Of a DNA stretch of 57,975 bases, positions 42,163 to 51,175 are shown in pieces. This stretch comes from Ezakiella coagulans (lineage in GTDB: Bacteria; Bacillota; Clostridia; Tissierellales; Peptoniphilaceae), in the NCBI RefSeq assembly GCF_003096635.1, contig NZ_QEKV01000010.1, positions 1-57,975 on the forward strand, in the 5' to 3' direction. The position numbers and the translations under genes were made by a program. The notes below the pieces were generated by a model. It was not told the DNA's origin, did no database searches, and saw only the letters and a program-made list of their open reading frames with translations. Each line of letters starts with the position of its first letter. Within the stretch, counting starts at the first letter, position 1.

Positions 42163-43116
42163 TTAAAACTTTTCTCCAATAATATCTATCAGTGCATAAA
42201 AATCAGCGAGCTTCGTGCGAATTTGCTCGTACTCTCCGGCGAGTGAAAGCTTCTCGACACCCCATCCTGTGGCGGGAGCAGAAAACAAAAAATGATTTGA
42301 CTGAAACGCAATCGCAACATAACTCTCGTTCATATAAATCGCAACATTAATCTTTCGGCTCAAATTGTTCAAAATTTCTAAAATATTCGCATCAAGAATC
42401 AGCCGCGAATAAAGATCATCGGTCGAAAAAATCGAATAAGCATTGTTAAACTCAATCGACTCCGTTTGAATTTCTTCTTCGCCGTCTCTTTTCGAACCGT
42501 ATGGACCGAACAACTTCTTGCCGAAAAAACCCTTTTCATAAACGGGTGCAATCCTTATGTGACCGTTAATATTCGTATTAAACCTCGCCACCAAAACCTG
42601 CCCGCGAAAATCTGTGTGCTCCTCTTTTCTCCCGTTCTTGTCGCTCGTATAGTGCCAACAGCGCATATTGCAAAACTCAGTCTTGTAATCATCGCCGAAA
42701 ATAATGTGACAGTTGGAATAATACTTATTTGAATTATAAACCAAATTTTCCATAATCTCAAAATCCATACCGCCATGATAATCCACAACCGTGTCCGGAA
42801 AAATCTCATTCAAAACCGGTGTTAAAAAATTATTCACATACAAATCATCCACGTCGACATTGCGGCTTTTGAAAATATTATAGCAATAACACCAAATAGC
42901 GGCACACAGAATCAACGCATAATTCCCAAAAAAATTGACAACGACAACCGTTGCAACAAAGCCGAGAAAACCGATGTAAAACATATCCGACATCCTGTTC
43001 TTGACACACTTTTTCATCTCATTAAGACGACGTCTTGTTTCGGGCGAATTCTGTGCAGCCTCGATTCTATTTAAAACCTCCGGGTCCAAAAACCTCTCTC
43101 TAAACTTCTTTCTCAA
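42163..43116 (-). CDS. DUF3137-family membrane protein
   Basis: This 317-residue protein starts with TTG at 43116 (AAGGA about 13 bases upstream; the frame closes with TAA further up and has no earlier ATG). Two hydrophobic helices around residues 45-80 anchor it, followed by a large soluble domain with GGMDFEIMENLVYNSNKYY, RFNTNINGHIRIAP and SNHFLFSAP, features of DUF3137 proteins. It lies directly upstream of lemA, the usual neighbour of this family. Function is unknown. A TATAAT about 30 bases upstream of the ribosome site could be its -10 box. Confidence 0.82.
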   Translation of the reverse strand: MRKKFRERFLDPEVLNRIEAAQNSPETRRRLNEMKKCVKNRMSDMFYIGFLGFVATVVVVNFFGNYALILCAAIWCYCYNIFKSRNVDVDDLYVNNFLTPVLNEIFPDTVVDYHGGMDFEIMENLVYNSNKYYSNCHIIFGDDYKTEFCNMRCWHYTSDKNGRKEEHTDFRGQVLVARFNTNINGHIRIAPVYEKGFFGKKLFGPYGSKRDGEEEIQTESIEFNNAYSIFSTDDLYSRLILDANILEILNNLSRKINVAIYMNESYVAIAFQSNHFLFSAPATGWGVEKLSLAGEYEQIRTKLADFYALIDIIGEKF

Positions 43117-43227
43117 AAACTTAGGATTCCTTTCTTATAACTCTCATTATAATTTTACCCCAAAAACAACTACTATTTATCAAAATACTGCGAAAATCAT
43201 AAACAAATTACAAAAAACATAATCGCA

Positions 43228-43259
43228 ACAAAAAAACAAAGCGTGTGATATACACACGC
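43228..43259 (-). terminator. Terminator of the giant surface-protein gene
   Basis: GCGTGTG (43241-43247) pairs perfectly with CACACGC (43253-43259) around five bases, followed on the minus strand by a T-rich run. It lies about 30 bases past the stop codon. Confidence 0.8.
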
Positions 43260-43289
43260 CTCGTTCTATAAAAATCGGGTTACAAACGA

Positions 43290-46200
43290 TTATCTTTCTC
43301 TTACTTCGAAAGATTGTCCGTTAACTCTATTCCATTTTTCATCAACACCATTCATCATTCTTTCGTATGAGTGGCCGAATGCTGCTTCGTAAATATCATA
43401 ATAGTACCAAGCACTTCTCATGTTATCTACAAATGCATTGCTCGAGTTCATAAGATTGTTTTCAACATAAGCTTTGTCAGCTGTTCTGTTGAGCATTCTG
43501 TTTACGATCGCTACAACTTCGGCTCTTGTGATGTTGTTGTTAGGTCTGAATGTGCCGTCTTCATAACCGTTGATCCATCCTGCGCCTGCAACTCTGTTGA
43601 TGAGAGTGTATGCCCAGTCTGTTGGAGGAACATCTCTGAATGTCTTCCAAGCGTCGATATTTCCTGCGTATCTTGCTGCGATTGCTGCAAATTCACGTCT
43701 TGTTATCGGTTGGTTAGGTCTGAATGTGCCGTCTTCGTATCCCTTGATAACGCCTTGTCTAGCAATGATATCTATTGCTGTCTTGTACCAATCTCCTGCC
43801 TTAACATCCTTGAATTGCGGTGCGCCGGCTGTAGATTTGTTCAAAGAAAGTCTTGCGAAAATCATTGCAACTTCAGCTCTTGTTATCGTTCTGTTCGGTG
43901 CAAAAATATTTTCACCATATCCCTTGATATATGAGAAGTGATCGTGAGCATTGAGTGCAGATGGAGTCCAACGTGGTTCAACCTTTGAAGGTTGTGTTGG
44001 TTTCTTTTCTTCTTTAACTTCTTTGACTTCTTTGTCACGTCTGTCATATCTGTTATATCTGTCTCTTTCTCTCCAATATTCGTCATCGTATCTTACTTCA
44101 GCCGATACCGGATCAGACTCGGTCATATCTTTTTCAATTTGAGTTACATAAATTCTAACTCCATCATATAAGATATAAGGAACACGTACAGCCCATCTTC
44201 CGTCGTATTCAACGACTGTAGTTTCTGTTAAACCGTCAGGGAATCTTACAACAATTGTTGCACCCGGAGTACCTCTTCCTGTTACATAATCATCTGAATC
44301 GTAAATAGAATCTACGCTTGGTTGTTGTGATTTTTTATCAGGTTGTGGTGTAGGGGTGCCTGCTTTCTTAACTGTTTGTGCTGGTGTTAATTTACCAATT
44401 TCTTTGCCATCTTTATCTTTTACAGTTACTGATCCGTCATTACCTACTTCGATTGTTGAGCCTTCTGGTAGATTTGGATTTGCGTCTTTGACAGCTTTTT
44501 CAACAGCATCTTTTTCTTCTTTTGATAAGTTAGCTGGGTTTTTAACTTCAACAGGTTTTGCTGGAGCTACTATTTTGTCAGCTGTATCTTTCTTTGTCTT
44601 AGCAGTAGCTTCATCTGATTCATTATTAGAATTATCTTTAGCTTTAGCTTTTACATCTGATTCATCAGCAACTTTGTCAGCCGGTATTGTGATAACGCCG
44701 GTATTTTCATCAATAGTGATTCCTTCCGGTGCATCTTGAGGGAGCTTCCACTTTCCATCTTCTTTAGTTGCTGTAACTGTAACAGGTTTAGTTGCTCCTG
44801 TCGGAGTGTAAGTTACAGAAACTTCTTTTGTATCTGCATCTGCTGGTGGAGTAACTTTAACGCTTCCATCTTCTTCAGCTGAAATAGTCGGTTTTCCAGG
44901 AGCTGTTGTGTCAGCTGTATCTTTCTTTGTCTTAGCAGTAGCTTCATCTGATTCATTATTAGAATTATCTTTAGCTTTAGCTTTTACATCTGATTCATCA
45001 GCAACTTTGTCAGCCGGTATTGTGATAACGCCGGTATTTTCATCAATAGAGATTCCTTCCGGTGCATCTTGAGGGAGCTTCCACTTTCCATCTTCTTTAG
45101 TTGCTGTAACTGTAACAGGATCAGTTGCTCCTGTCGGAGTGTAAGTTACAGAAACTTCTTTTGTATCTGCATCTGTTGGTGGAGTAACTTTAACGCTTCC
45201 ATCATCTTTTGCTTCTACTGTTGGTGCTTTTGGTGCTGTTGTATCGTTTGAGTTTACTGTAGCTTCTTCTGATACTAGCTCACCTGCTTTTGCTTTTGCT
45301 TTTGCTTTTACTTCGTCATTATTCTTAAGCATCTTAGCAGGAATTGTTACCAAACCAGTTGCTTCATCTATTGTTATAGATGGATCTGTACCGTCAGCTA
45401 GTTTCCACTTGCCATCTGCACCTTTCGTAGCTGTAACTGTTGTTGGATTAGCAGCATCACCAAATGTTATATCTAATTCTTCTGTTCTCTCGTCTTTTGG
45501 TCTTACAACTACGCTACCATCGCTCAATGCTTTTGCTTCTGGTTTCTTAAGCTTTTCGACAACTGTATCTGCTTGTGAAAGTTGTCCAACTTTTTGACTT
45601 TCGCCTGTGCCTCTAGTTACAGTTACTGAACCGTCATCTGCAACTTCAATCTCACTATCTTGAAGGTTTAATGTTGGATTTGCATCTTTAATTGCTTTCT
45701 TAACAGCATCTTTGTCATCATTATCTAATTTATTTTTATCTGCAACAAGTACCTTTTCTGGTGCAACTAGTTTTATAGTCTTATCAGCTTCTTTTGCTTC
45801 TTCAACAGTATCTGTGCCAGGTATAGATCCATCACTATCTCCCATAGGTACTGTTACTGTACCGTTGCTGTCAACTTGAATTTCTTCATCTTTGAAGTCT
45901 AAGACTGGGTTAGCTGCCTTTATAGCATCTCTTACAGCTTGTTTTTCTGCTTCTGTAAGTTTATTAGTGTCACCGACTTTTACTTTGTTTGCTGGTGGAT
46001 TTAATTTTTTGCCATCTCTTGTAAAAGGTTTTACTGTGTCTTTGCCTTCTAATGTTCCGGTCTTCTTACCATCTGCAGTAGTTACTTTTACATTACCCTT
46101 GCTGTCAACTTCAATCTTATCGCCATCAGCAAGATTGTTCTTTGCTTTAACAGCTGCAGCGACCTTATCTCTTTCTGCTTTTGTTAAGTTTGTAGGATCT

Positions 46201-49200
46201 TTTACTTCAACTTTTTCATCAGGAGCTGTTAAATCAAGTATTGTATCTTTTTGTACAACTGTCTTCTCAGCAGGTATAGTACCTACCTTACCACCTTGTT
46301 TGATAGAAACATTTCCGTCTTTATCAACAGTGATTTCGTCGTCTTTAAGGTTTCTATCTGGGTTAGCGTCTATGACAGCCTGTTTAATCTCTGCAATTTC
46401 ATCATCTGTTAACTCGCCAATCTTACCAACCTTAACTGGTTCCTTTGGTGGGTTGAATTCGTTTTGAACCACTTTTTGAGTAACAGTTTGTTCTGGTTTT
46501 AATGTTGCTGTCTTGCCGTTTTTTGTAACTGTTACTGTACCGTCTTCAGCTACTGTTACATCAGCTTCTGTTATGCCTTTGTCTTTATTTGCTTCAACAA
46601 CTGCTTTCTTAACTTTGTCAATTTCATCTGATGTAAGTCCTTTAAGGTCTTTTACTTCAACAGGGGTTGGAGCTGTTAATTCTAAAGGAGTTTTTTCAGT
46701 CTTTTCCCAAACTGCATATACAGTCTTAGGTGCTGTTACGTTATCTAAGATTCCATCTGTTGGCTTTGTTGCATCTTTCTTATCAGCCCAGCCCTTGAAT
46801 GTAAATCCATCTCTTGTTGGTGTAGGTGCTGTTACATTTCCGCCTTCAACCTTAACATTAGTTGTGTCCTTACCGTCAGTAAATGTACCTTGATTTGCAT
46901 CAAATGTAACTGTTACTTCATTTGAATAAACAGCATAAACAACTAAATGTTTTGTTACAGGTGTTTCATTCGTAAAGATTTGATCTTTTGGCAATTTATT
47001 AAATTCATCTGCTGTAACAACGGCCTTGTCTCCTAAAGCTTTTTTACCTTCTTCAGTAACCCAGCCTAAGAAGTTCTTGCCTGCAAGTGTTGGTGCTTCT
47101 GGGAACTTGTCACCGGTATTTGCTTCAACATTTGCTCCTTCAAAACCGTTAGCTGCGTAGCCATCTTCTCCGTAGAACTTAACGTTGTCCGGTGCAATCT
47201 TAACAGCTTTCTTTGAGTCGTCAGTCCAAGCACCTTCTGTTGTATCGAACAATACTCTTGCTCTTACTCTTGTTTCGTATAGGTCAGATGGAAGTGATGA
47301 ACCGTCTGAAGCGTTGGAAACAAACTTCATATCTTTTAATAAAGTAAGTGGTTTTTCAGTTTTATCTTCTGAATGATAAGGAAGCATCTTTGTTAAATCT
47401 ACCTTGTATTCATAAGCTTTATATGTTTTTTCTTCTTCATTAAATTGAGCATCGAAGATGTCTGCTTTTTTAATAGTTACATCTTTTCTTACATCGTCGC
47501 CGACTAAATTACCATCTTTATCGTATTCGTTTTCGTCAGCTTCAACTTTTGCGTAAAGTTTGCCAACTCTTCCTTCTTCATAAAGTGTTCTAACTTTACC
47601 GCCGTCATACTTTGTATAACCAACGAATTCTTTAGTGTCTTTCTTATTAAAGTCATCGTTGCTTGCTGGCAATACTCTTGGATCCTTATAGAAGTCGTCA
47701 GTTCCATCTGCATAATCATTTGTAAATAACAATTGATATGGAGTATAAAGTGATTTGTTGATAGATAGGATTGATGACTTATCAGAGTGGTCAGTCCATG
47801 CTATTTTATTTGTATTTTCAATCTTGTCTATATTTACATACTTAAACCAAGACGTTTTAGAATCAATCTTATTCCCGTTATTATCATAAGCTTCTACAAT
47901 AATGTCTTTTCCCGGCTCTAATTTTTTTGTGTTAATCCAGAAATTACCGCCTGAGCTTAAGATTGATTTATTTGGCACTCCTGTCAAAACCTTATTGCTG
48001 TTAGAATATTGCCATAAAGTTCCTACTTTCGGTGTAGTGAAAACTAGTTCTTTTTGTTCAGTTTCATCTTTTAAAGTGTATTTTAATTTAAAGGATGCTC
48101 CTCTTGGAAGATCTGTATAAAGGTGCATATTGATATTTCTATCGTTTTGTAATGTTAATGTTGCTGCGCCTTCATTTAGCTTACTGCCGTTGTGCGTTTC
48201 AAGGAAGTTTACAGGACCAGCAAAGGTTGAATCATAAGGCATGTAAATCTTTAGACTTTGTCCAGCCTTTATTGTAGCACCTTCTCTAAGTGTAAATTTA
48301 TAAACACCTTCTGCAAATTTTGTAATGGTATCAACAGCTCCATTGCCCGTAACGAAGCCATTGTAATAACCTTGTGGCTTTCTTGATATTGCTTGGTCTC
48401 CACCGATGTGAATCATGATTTGATCTCCGGCTGGCTTAGAAGTTGTATCAATTAGGTATGATTCGCCCTCTGGAACTACATAATCATTGGCATATTGTTT
48501 TTCAAAAACTGTCCAGCCTTTGTTGTTAGGGTTAGTCCAACCTGACATAGTTGAATAATTAAGTTTTCTAGCGTGTGTGTCACTAAAAGTATTTTCAAAC
48601 TCACCCTTGTCTACTACATAATCAATCGCTGTGATATAGAATCCTGACACCTTAACGTACTGATCATGTTTAGGTACTTCTACTACTTTTACGTCACCTT
48701 TACTGAAATCACTTGTTCCAATAACTATATAAGCTAATTTCTTATCAGAAGAGTAGTTTATCTTATCTTCTGGTATTCCAACATTTTTAGTATATGGAGA
48801 TAGTTCTCTAGCGACAGTCATAACATTGACATATCCAACATATCCCTTAGAATCAGCTTTCAAATACTTAACAAGATTAGCATCAAAAACTTGTGTAAAT
48901 GCCACTGGTTCTCCACCAACTGTTTCTCTTACAATAGTAGTTCCTTGACCCATGTATTGAGTTCTAATTATACCTAAGTTTGATGTGTCACTATAGTCTT
49001 TCGGATTTGCAATAAATTCCGACATAAAAAACTCTTGATTTGTTGCATTAGTACTATCGGCTTGCAAACCGCCCTTTAAGAATAAAGAGTTTACCTTATC
49101 AGCTAGAGAAACACCTGTAGTCTTAGTATAAGTTGAGTAGTCCATAGAGGATTTACCCGGCGCATAAGCGTATACTTTCGAATAATCATCAGTTGTTAAT

Positions 49201-49799
49201 CTCATTTGGATAATAAAGTTTTCATTACCCAGACTTTTTAAGTCAACGCCTTCTTTTAAAACTAAATTAATAGGCAGATTCTTTCTTTGGTTAGCTCTAC
49301 CTCCAACAGCGGATGGCAAATCAAAAGACCTACCGACAATTCCGTTTACATTTTCAAGTTTGTATTGAGTCGTACCGTCTCTGCCTACAACATGTGATAA
49401 ATCAAAGTCGACGAACTTTTCAAGATCCCCGAAATTAATTAAAGCCTTGTGCCAAACAGCCGAAGCAGCTTGTGTCTTTTCTTTGTAAACAAGCCTAATT
49501 ACGTATCTGCCGTTTGCATCAATGAACATACCATCATAGTCGATGTCGTTCATTTGAATTGGATCAGATGTAGTTACTCTAACTAAAGTTTGGGAGTCCT
49601 CCACCTTCCAACGACTCTTGTCTTTAATTCTGTTTTCCCAGTTTGCTTTCTTGTAATAAGTCGCACTTGTTGTTGCTTCTGCTGCAGGTTGGTCTGCAGG
49701 GTCAGCTAATGCTGTGAAAGCACCAAGTGGTACTAGCGTTATCATCATGACAAACGCAAGTACTAAACTGAGTGTTCTTTTTAAATGATTTTGATTCAT
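43290..49799 (-). CDS. Giant S-layer-anchored surface protein, 2169 aa
   Basis: This exported multidomain protein begins with a signal peptide (about 1-32, ending ALA). About 900 residues of unique beta-rich sequence follow. Two InlB/Flg_new-like repeats lie near 890-1020 (GKNFLGWVTEEGK and GFTFKGWADKKD). Five repeats of about 63 residues (about 1035-1425) share LTxxExDxVxxAVxxANP and GxVTV; a sixth lies near 1750-1815. Two 111-residue fibronectin-like repeats, almost identical, span about 1520-1740, followed by an Arg/Tyr-rich linker. Three SLH domains (about 1950-2110, GYEDGTFRPN with ITRAE/ITRRE) bind secondary cell-wall polymer. AAGGAGG precedes the ATG. It is likely an S-layer or adhesin protein. 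Confidence 0.93.
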   Translation of the reverse strand: MNQNHLKRTLSLVLAFVMMITLVPLGAFTALADPADQPAAEATTSATYYKKANWENRIKDKSRWKVEDSQTLVRVTTSDPIQMNDIDYDGMFIDANGRYVIRLVYKEKTQAASAVWHKALINFGDLEKFVDFDLSHVVGRDGTTQYKLENVNGIVGRSFDLPSAVGGRANQRKNLPINLVLKEGVDLKSLGNENFIIQMRLTTDDYSKVYAYAPGKSSMDYSTYTKTTGVSLADKVNSLFLKGGLQADSTNATNQEFFMSEFIANPKDYSDTSNLGIIRTQYMGQGTTIVRETVGGEPVAFTQVFDANLVKYLKADSKGYVGYVNVMTVARELSPYTKNVGIPEDKINYSSDKKLAYIVIGTSDFSKGDVKVVEVPKHDQYVKVSGFYITAIDYVVDKGEFENTFSDTHARKLNYSTMSGWTNPNNKGWTVFEKQYANDYVVPEGESYLIDTTSKPAGDQIMIHIGGDQAISRKPQGYYNGFVTGNGAVDTITKFAEGVYKFTLREGATIKAGQSLKIYMPYDSTFAGPVNFLETHNGSKLNEGAATLTLQNDRNINMHLYTDLPRGASFKLKYTLKDETEQKELVFTTPKVGTLWQYSNSNKVLTGVPNKSILSSGGNFWINTKKLEPGKDIIVEAYDNNGNKIDSKTSWFKYVNIDKIENTNKIAWTDHSDKSSILSINKSLYTPYQLLFTNDYADGTDDFYKDPRVLPASNDDFNKKDTKEFVGYTKYDGGKVRTLYEEGRVGKLYAKVEADENEYDKDGNLVGDDVRKDVTIKKADIFDAQFNEEEKTYKAYEYKVDLTKMLPYHSEDKTEKPLTLLKDMKFVSNASDGSSLPSDLYETRVRARVLFDTTEGAWTDDSKKAVKIAPDNVKFYGEDGYAANGFEGANVEANTGDKFPEAPTLAGKNFLGWVTEEGKKALGDKAVVTADEFNKLPKDQIFTNETPVTKHLVVYAVYSNEVTVTFDANQGTFTDGKDTTNVKVEGGNVTAPTPTRDGFTFKGWADKKDATKPTDGILDNVTAPKTVYAVWEKTEKTPLELTAPTPVEVKDLKGLTSDEIDKVKKAVVEANKDKGITEADVTVAEDGTVTVTKNGKTATLKPEQTVTQKVVQNEFNPPKEPVKVGKIGELTDDEIAEIKQAVIDANPDRNLKDDEITVDKDGNVSIKQGGKVGTIPAEKTVVQKDTILDLTAPDEKVEVKDPTNLTKAERDKVAAAVKAKNNLADGDKIEVDSKGNVKVTTADGKKTGTLEGKDTVKPFTRDGKKLNPPANKVKVGDTNKLTEAEKQAVRDAIKAANPVLDFKDEEIQVDSNGTVTVPMGDSDGSIPGTDTVEEAKEADKTIKLVAPEKVLVADKNKLDNDDKDAVKKAIKDANPTLNLQDSEIEVADDGSVTVTRGTGESQKVGQLSQADTVVEKLKKPEAKALSDGSVVVRPKDERTEELDITFGDAANPTTVTATKGADGKWKLADGTDPSITIDEATGLVTIPAKMLKNNDEVKAKAKAKAGELVSEEATVNSNDTTAPKAPTVEAKDDGSVKVTPPTDADTKEVSVTYTPTGATDPVTVTATKEDGKWKLPQDAPEGISIDENTGVITIPADKVADESDVKAKAKDNSNNESDEATAKTKKDTADTTAPGKPTISAEEDGSVKVTPPADADTKEVSVTYTPTGATKPVTVTATKEDGKWKLPQDAPEGITIDENTGVITIPADKVADESDVKAKAKDNSNNESDEATAKTKKDTADKIVAPAKPVEVKNPANLSKEEKDAVEKAVKDANPNLPEGSTIEVGNDGSVTVKDKDGKEIGKLTPAQTVKKAGTPTPQPDKKSQQPSVDSIYDSDDYVTGRGTPGATIVVRFPDGLTETTVVEYDGRWAVRVPYILYDGVRIYVTQIEKDMTESDPVSAEVRYDDEYWRERDRYNRYDRRDKEVKEVKEEKKPTQPSKVEPRWTPSALNAHDHFSYIKGYGENIFAPNRTITRAEVAMIFARLSLNKSTAGAPQFKDVKAGDWYKTAIDIIARQGVIKGYEDGTFRPNQPITRREFAAIAARYAGNIDAWKTFRDVPPTDWAYTLINRVAGAGWINGYEDGTFRPNNNITRAEVVAIVNRMLNRTADKAYVENNLMNSSNAFVDNMRSAWYYYDIYEAAFGHSYERMMNGVDEKWNRVNGQSFEVRER
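44578..45243 (-). repeat. 333-bp tandem coding repeat inside the surface-protein gene
   Basis: The DNA from about 44581 recurs from 44914 with only scattered substitutions (period 333 bp, 111 codons), the first about 280 bases being almost identical. Each unit encodes a fibronectin-like domain with DGSVKVTPP and VTYTPTGAT. Near-identity at DNA level points to recent duplication or ongoing homogenisation, and copy number could vary between strains. Confidence 0.88.
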
Positions 49800-50228
49800 A
49801 TATAAATCTCCTCCTTCATATTATATTATAATATATATTAAAAATAATGTCTATCATTTTTCGGCTATTTAAGTGGACTTTTACAAATTTTTTTATATTT
49901 TTTTATCGAATTTACTCAAATCATGTCATTCATTTTAATAAGTTTGGATATTCTATTAAAAATTAAAATCGAAAGCTTAATAAAAATCTTTAGTTAATAA
50001 AATTTTATTGCATTTAACAAACAAAAAGCTTTACCTCAATTCGTTTTTCTGTTCACGATTTCTTCTTAAAATTTTTCAAGCAATTTTTCGGTGGTCTGCT
50101 ATTGTTTTACACCAAATCCCGTAATAAGTTTAGAATTTTTGAGAGCTGTTATTCTTACAATGTGCATTCTTGCAATTTGGGCAAGTTATACGTTTTTATA
50201 TGTTTTTTATTGTAAGCCGTTTTTCTAT
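49800..50228. other. Intergenic DNA upstream of the surface-protein gene
   Basis: The first 60 bases hold the ribosome site and AT-rich promoter of the minus-strand surface gene (overlapping TATAAT words at about 49818-49835). The rest is AT-rich with no credible gene; an open run into the pseudogene at 50229 has no recognisable N-terminal receiver domain. Confidence 0.5.
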
Positions 50229-50602
50229 GTAAAGATTGTAGCTGTAACGAGTATGCCGGAAGTCTCTTGGACGTAACGCGCGAGGGAAATAGGCATTGAA
50301 AGTTTTTGGTACAAGGAAGTTTCGGAAGAAACGATTTTGGATATTATAAATAGGATGTTGGTGGGCGAGTTAATCTATCAAAATTCAACTCACGAGGTTA
50401 TGCTTGGTTCTGTAAAGTCAACTGAATTTACGCATAGGGAGATTCAAGTTTTACGTCTTCTAACAATAGGGGAGGGAAATGAAGAAATCACAGCAAAGTT
50501 AAAAATTTCACAAAATACCATTAAAACACATATAAAGCATCTTTTGAAAAAACGGGTTTCGAAAGCCGTACCCAACTTGCGATACAGTCGCGAGTGACCT
50601 GA
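50229..50602 (+). pseudogene. Response regulator (NarL/LuxR type) pseudogene, C-terminal part
   Basis: The translation of 50229 onwards reads as the end of a receiver domain (VKIVAVTSMPEVSW, then REIGIESFWYKE) and a LuxR-type helix-turn-helix (FTHREIQVLRLLTIGEGNEEI, then ISQNTIKTHIKHLLKK). An in-frame TAA at 50274-50276 interrupts it. A one-base loss in the A run at 50547-50552 shifts the end out of frame; adding one A restores TGFESRTQLAIQ, the normal C-terminus, ending at TGA 50600-50602. The first half of the receiver domain is missing. It is a decayed relative of the regulator at 1500-2105. Confidence 0.8.
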
Positions 50603-50979
50603 TTTGTTATCGAAGATGACTGATAAAGAAATTGTTGGATATGAATAGAGTGAATAATTTTAAAAGATGGTGGGGGAAGATTATCGGAACAGTATCGAAG
50701 TTGTATGGAACAATATGATGTAAAAAGTGGAATAATATGAGAAAAACAGCAACGTGTTGGTGTTTTTTATGGATTTATGTATGAATTGTGAGCGGGAATT
50801 AATGCTTATTGTGGCAGATTGCAGTGACTTTGCGTGAGAGGGGGGTAGATTAATGGATTTGCATAAAGTAAGTCGTGTTTTTATAAATTAAAAAAAGCGG
50901 CTTATAAATTTGATGCTGACTTAAATCATGAAATGACAATAGGGGAGATGTGAAATAAAAAATCCCCCGGATATTGTAC
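50603..50979. other. Decayed intergenic DNA
   Basis: No intact gene is seen. Composition is mixed, with short interrupted frames on the plus strand continuing from the pseudogene, consistent with gene decay. A C5/G-rich word near 50963-50968 can pair with parts of the hairpin at 50980-51015. Confidence 0.4.
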
Positions 50980-51015
50980 TGCCCCCTTAAATCCGGACAC
51001 GGAAATAAGGGGGCA
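50980..51015. terminator. Strong hairpin, possible terminator
   Basis: TGCCCCCTTA (50980-50989) pairs perfectly with TAAGGGGGCA (51006-51015), with further pairing inside. A T-rich but interrupted tract follows on the plus strand. On the minus strand it lies downstream of the ATPase gene and is followed by a second overlapping hairpin ending in TTTTTT (about 50957-50963). Confidence 0.5.
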
Positions 51016-51028
51016 TTTAAATTTTGTT

Positions 51029-51175
51029 TTATTTAATTTCCCAAACAACGGTAACAGTGTCGGCGAGATCTATGTCATCAGCCTCTATGTCAATGTCGTA
51101 TGAGTCTGTTGGCATGGCCATCATTTTGGATTCAAGTGCAAAAGTGTTTATCGGACTTGAACTGAAATAAATTTT
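51029..51175 (-). pseudogene. C-terminal coding remnant in frame behind the ATPase stop
   Basis: The 49 codons after the TAG of the ATPase gene stay open in the same frame and read like a protein C-terminus (IYFSSSPINTF, then DIDIEADDIDLADT and VTVVWEIK). There is no ribosome site. It may be the tail of an otherwise lost gene, or a former extension of the upstream frame cut off by a stop codon. It has no recognised family. Confidence 0.35.

Noticed and set aside
45892-46893. Long plus-strand open frames opposite the surface-protein gene
   Set aside because: They are antisense shadows of the low-complexity repeats (Ser/Val/Leu-rich), without ribosome sites or domains.
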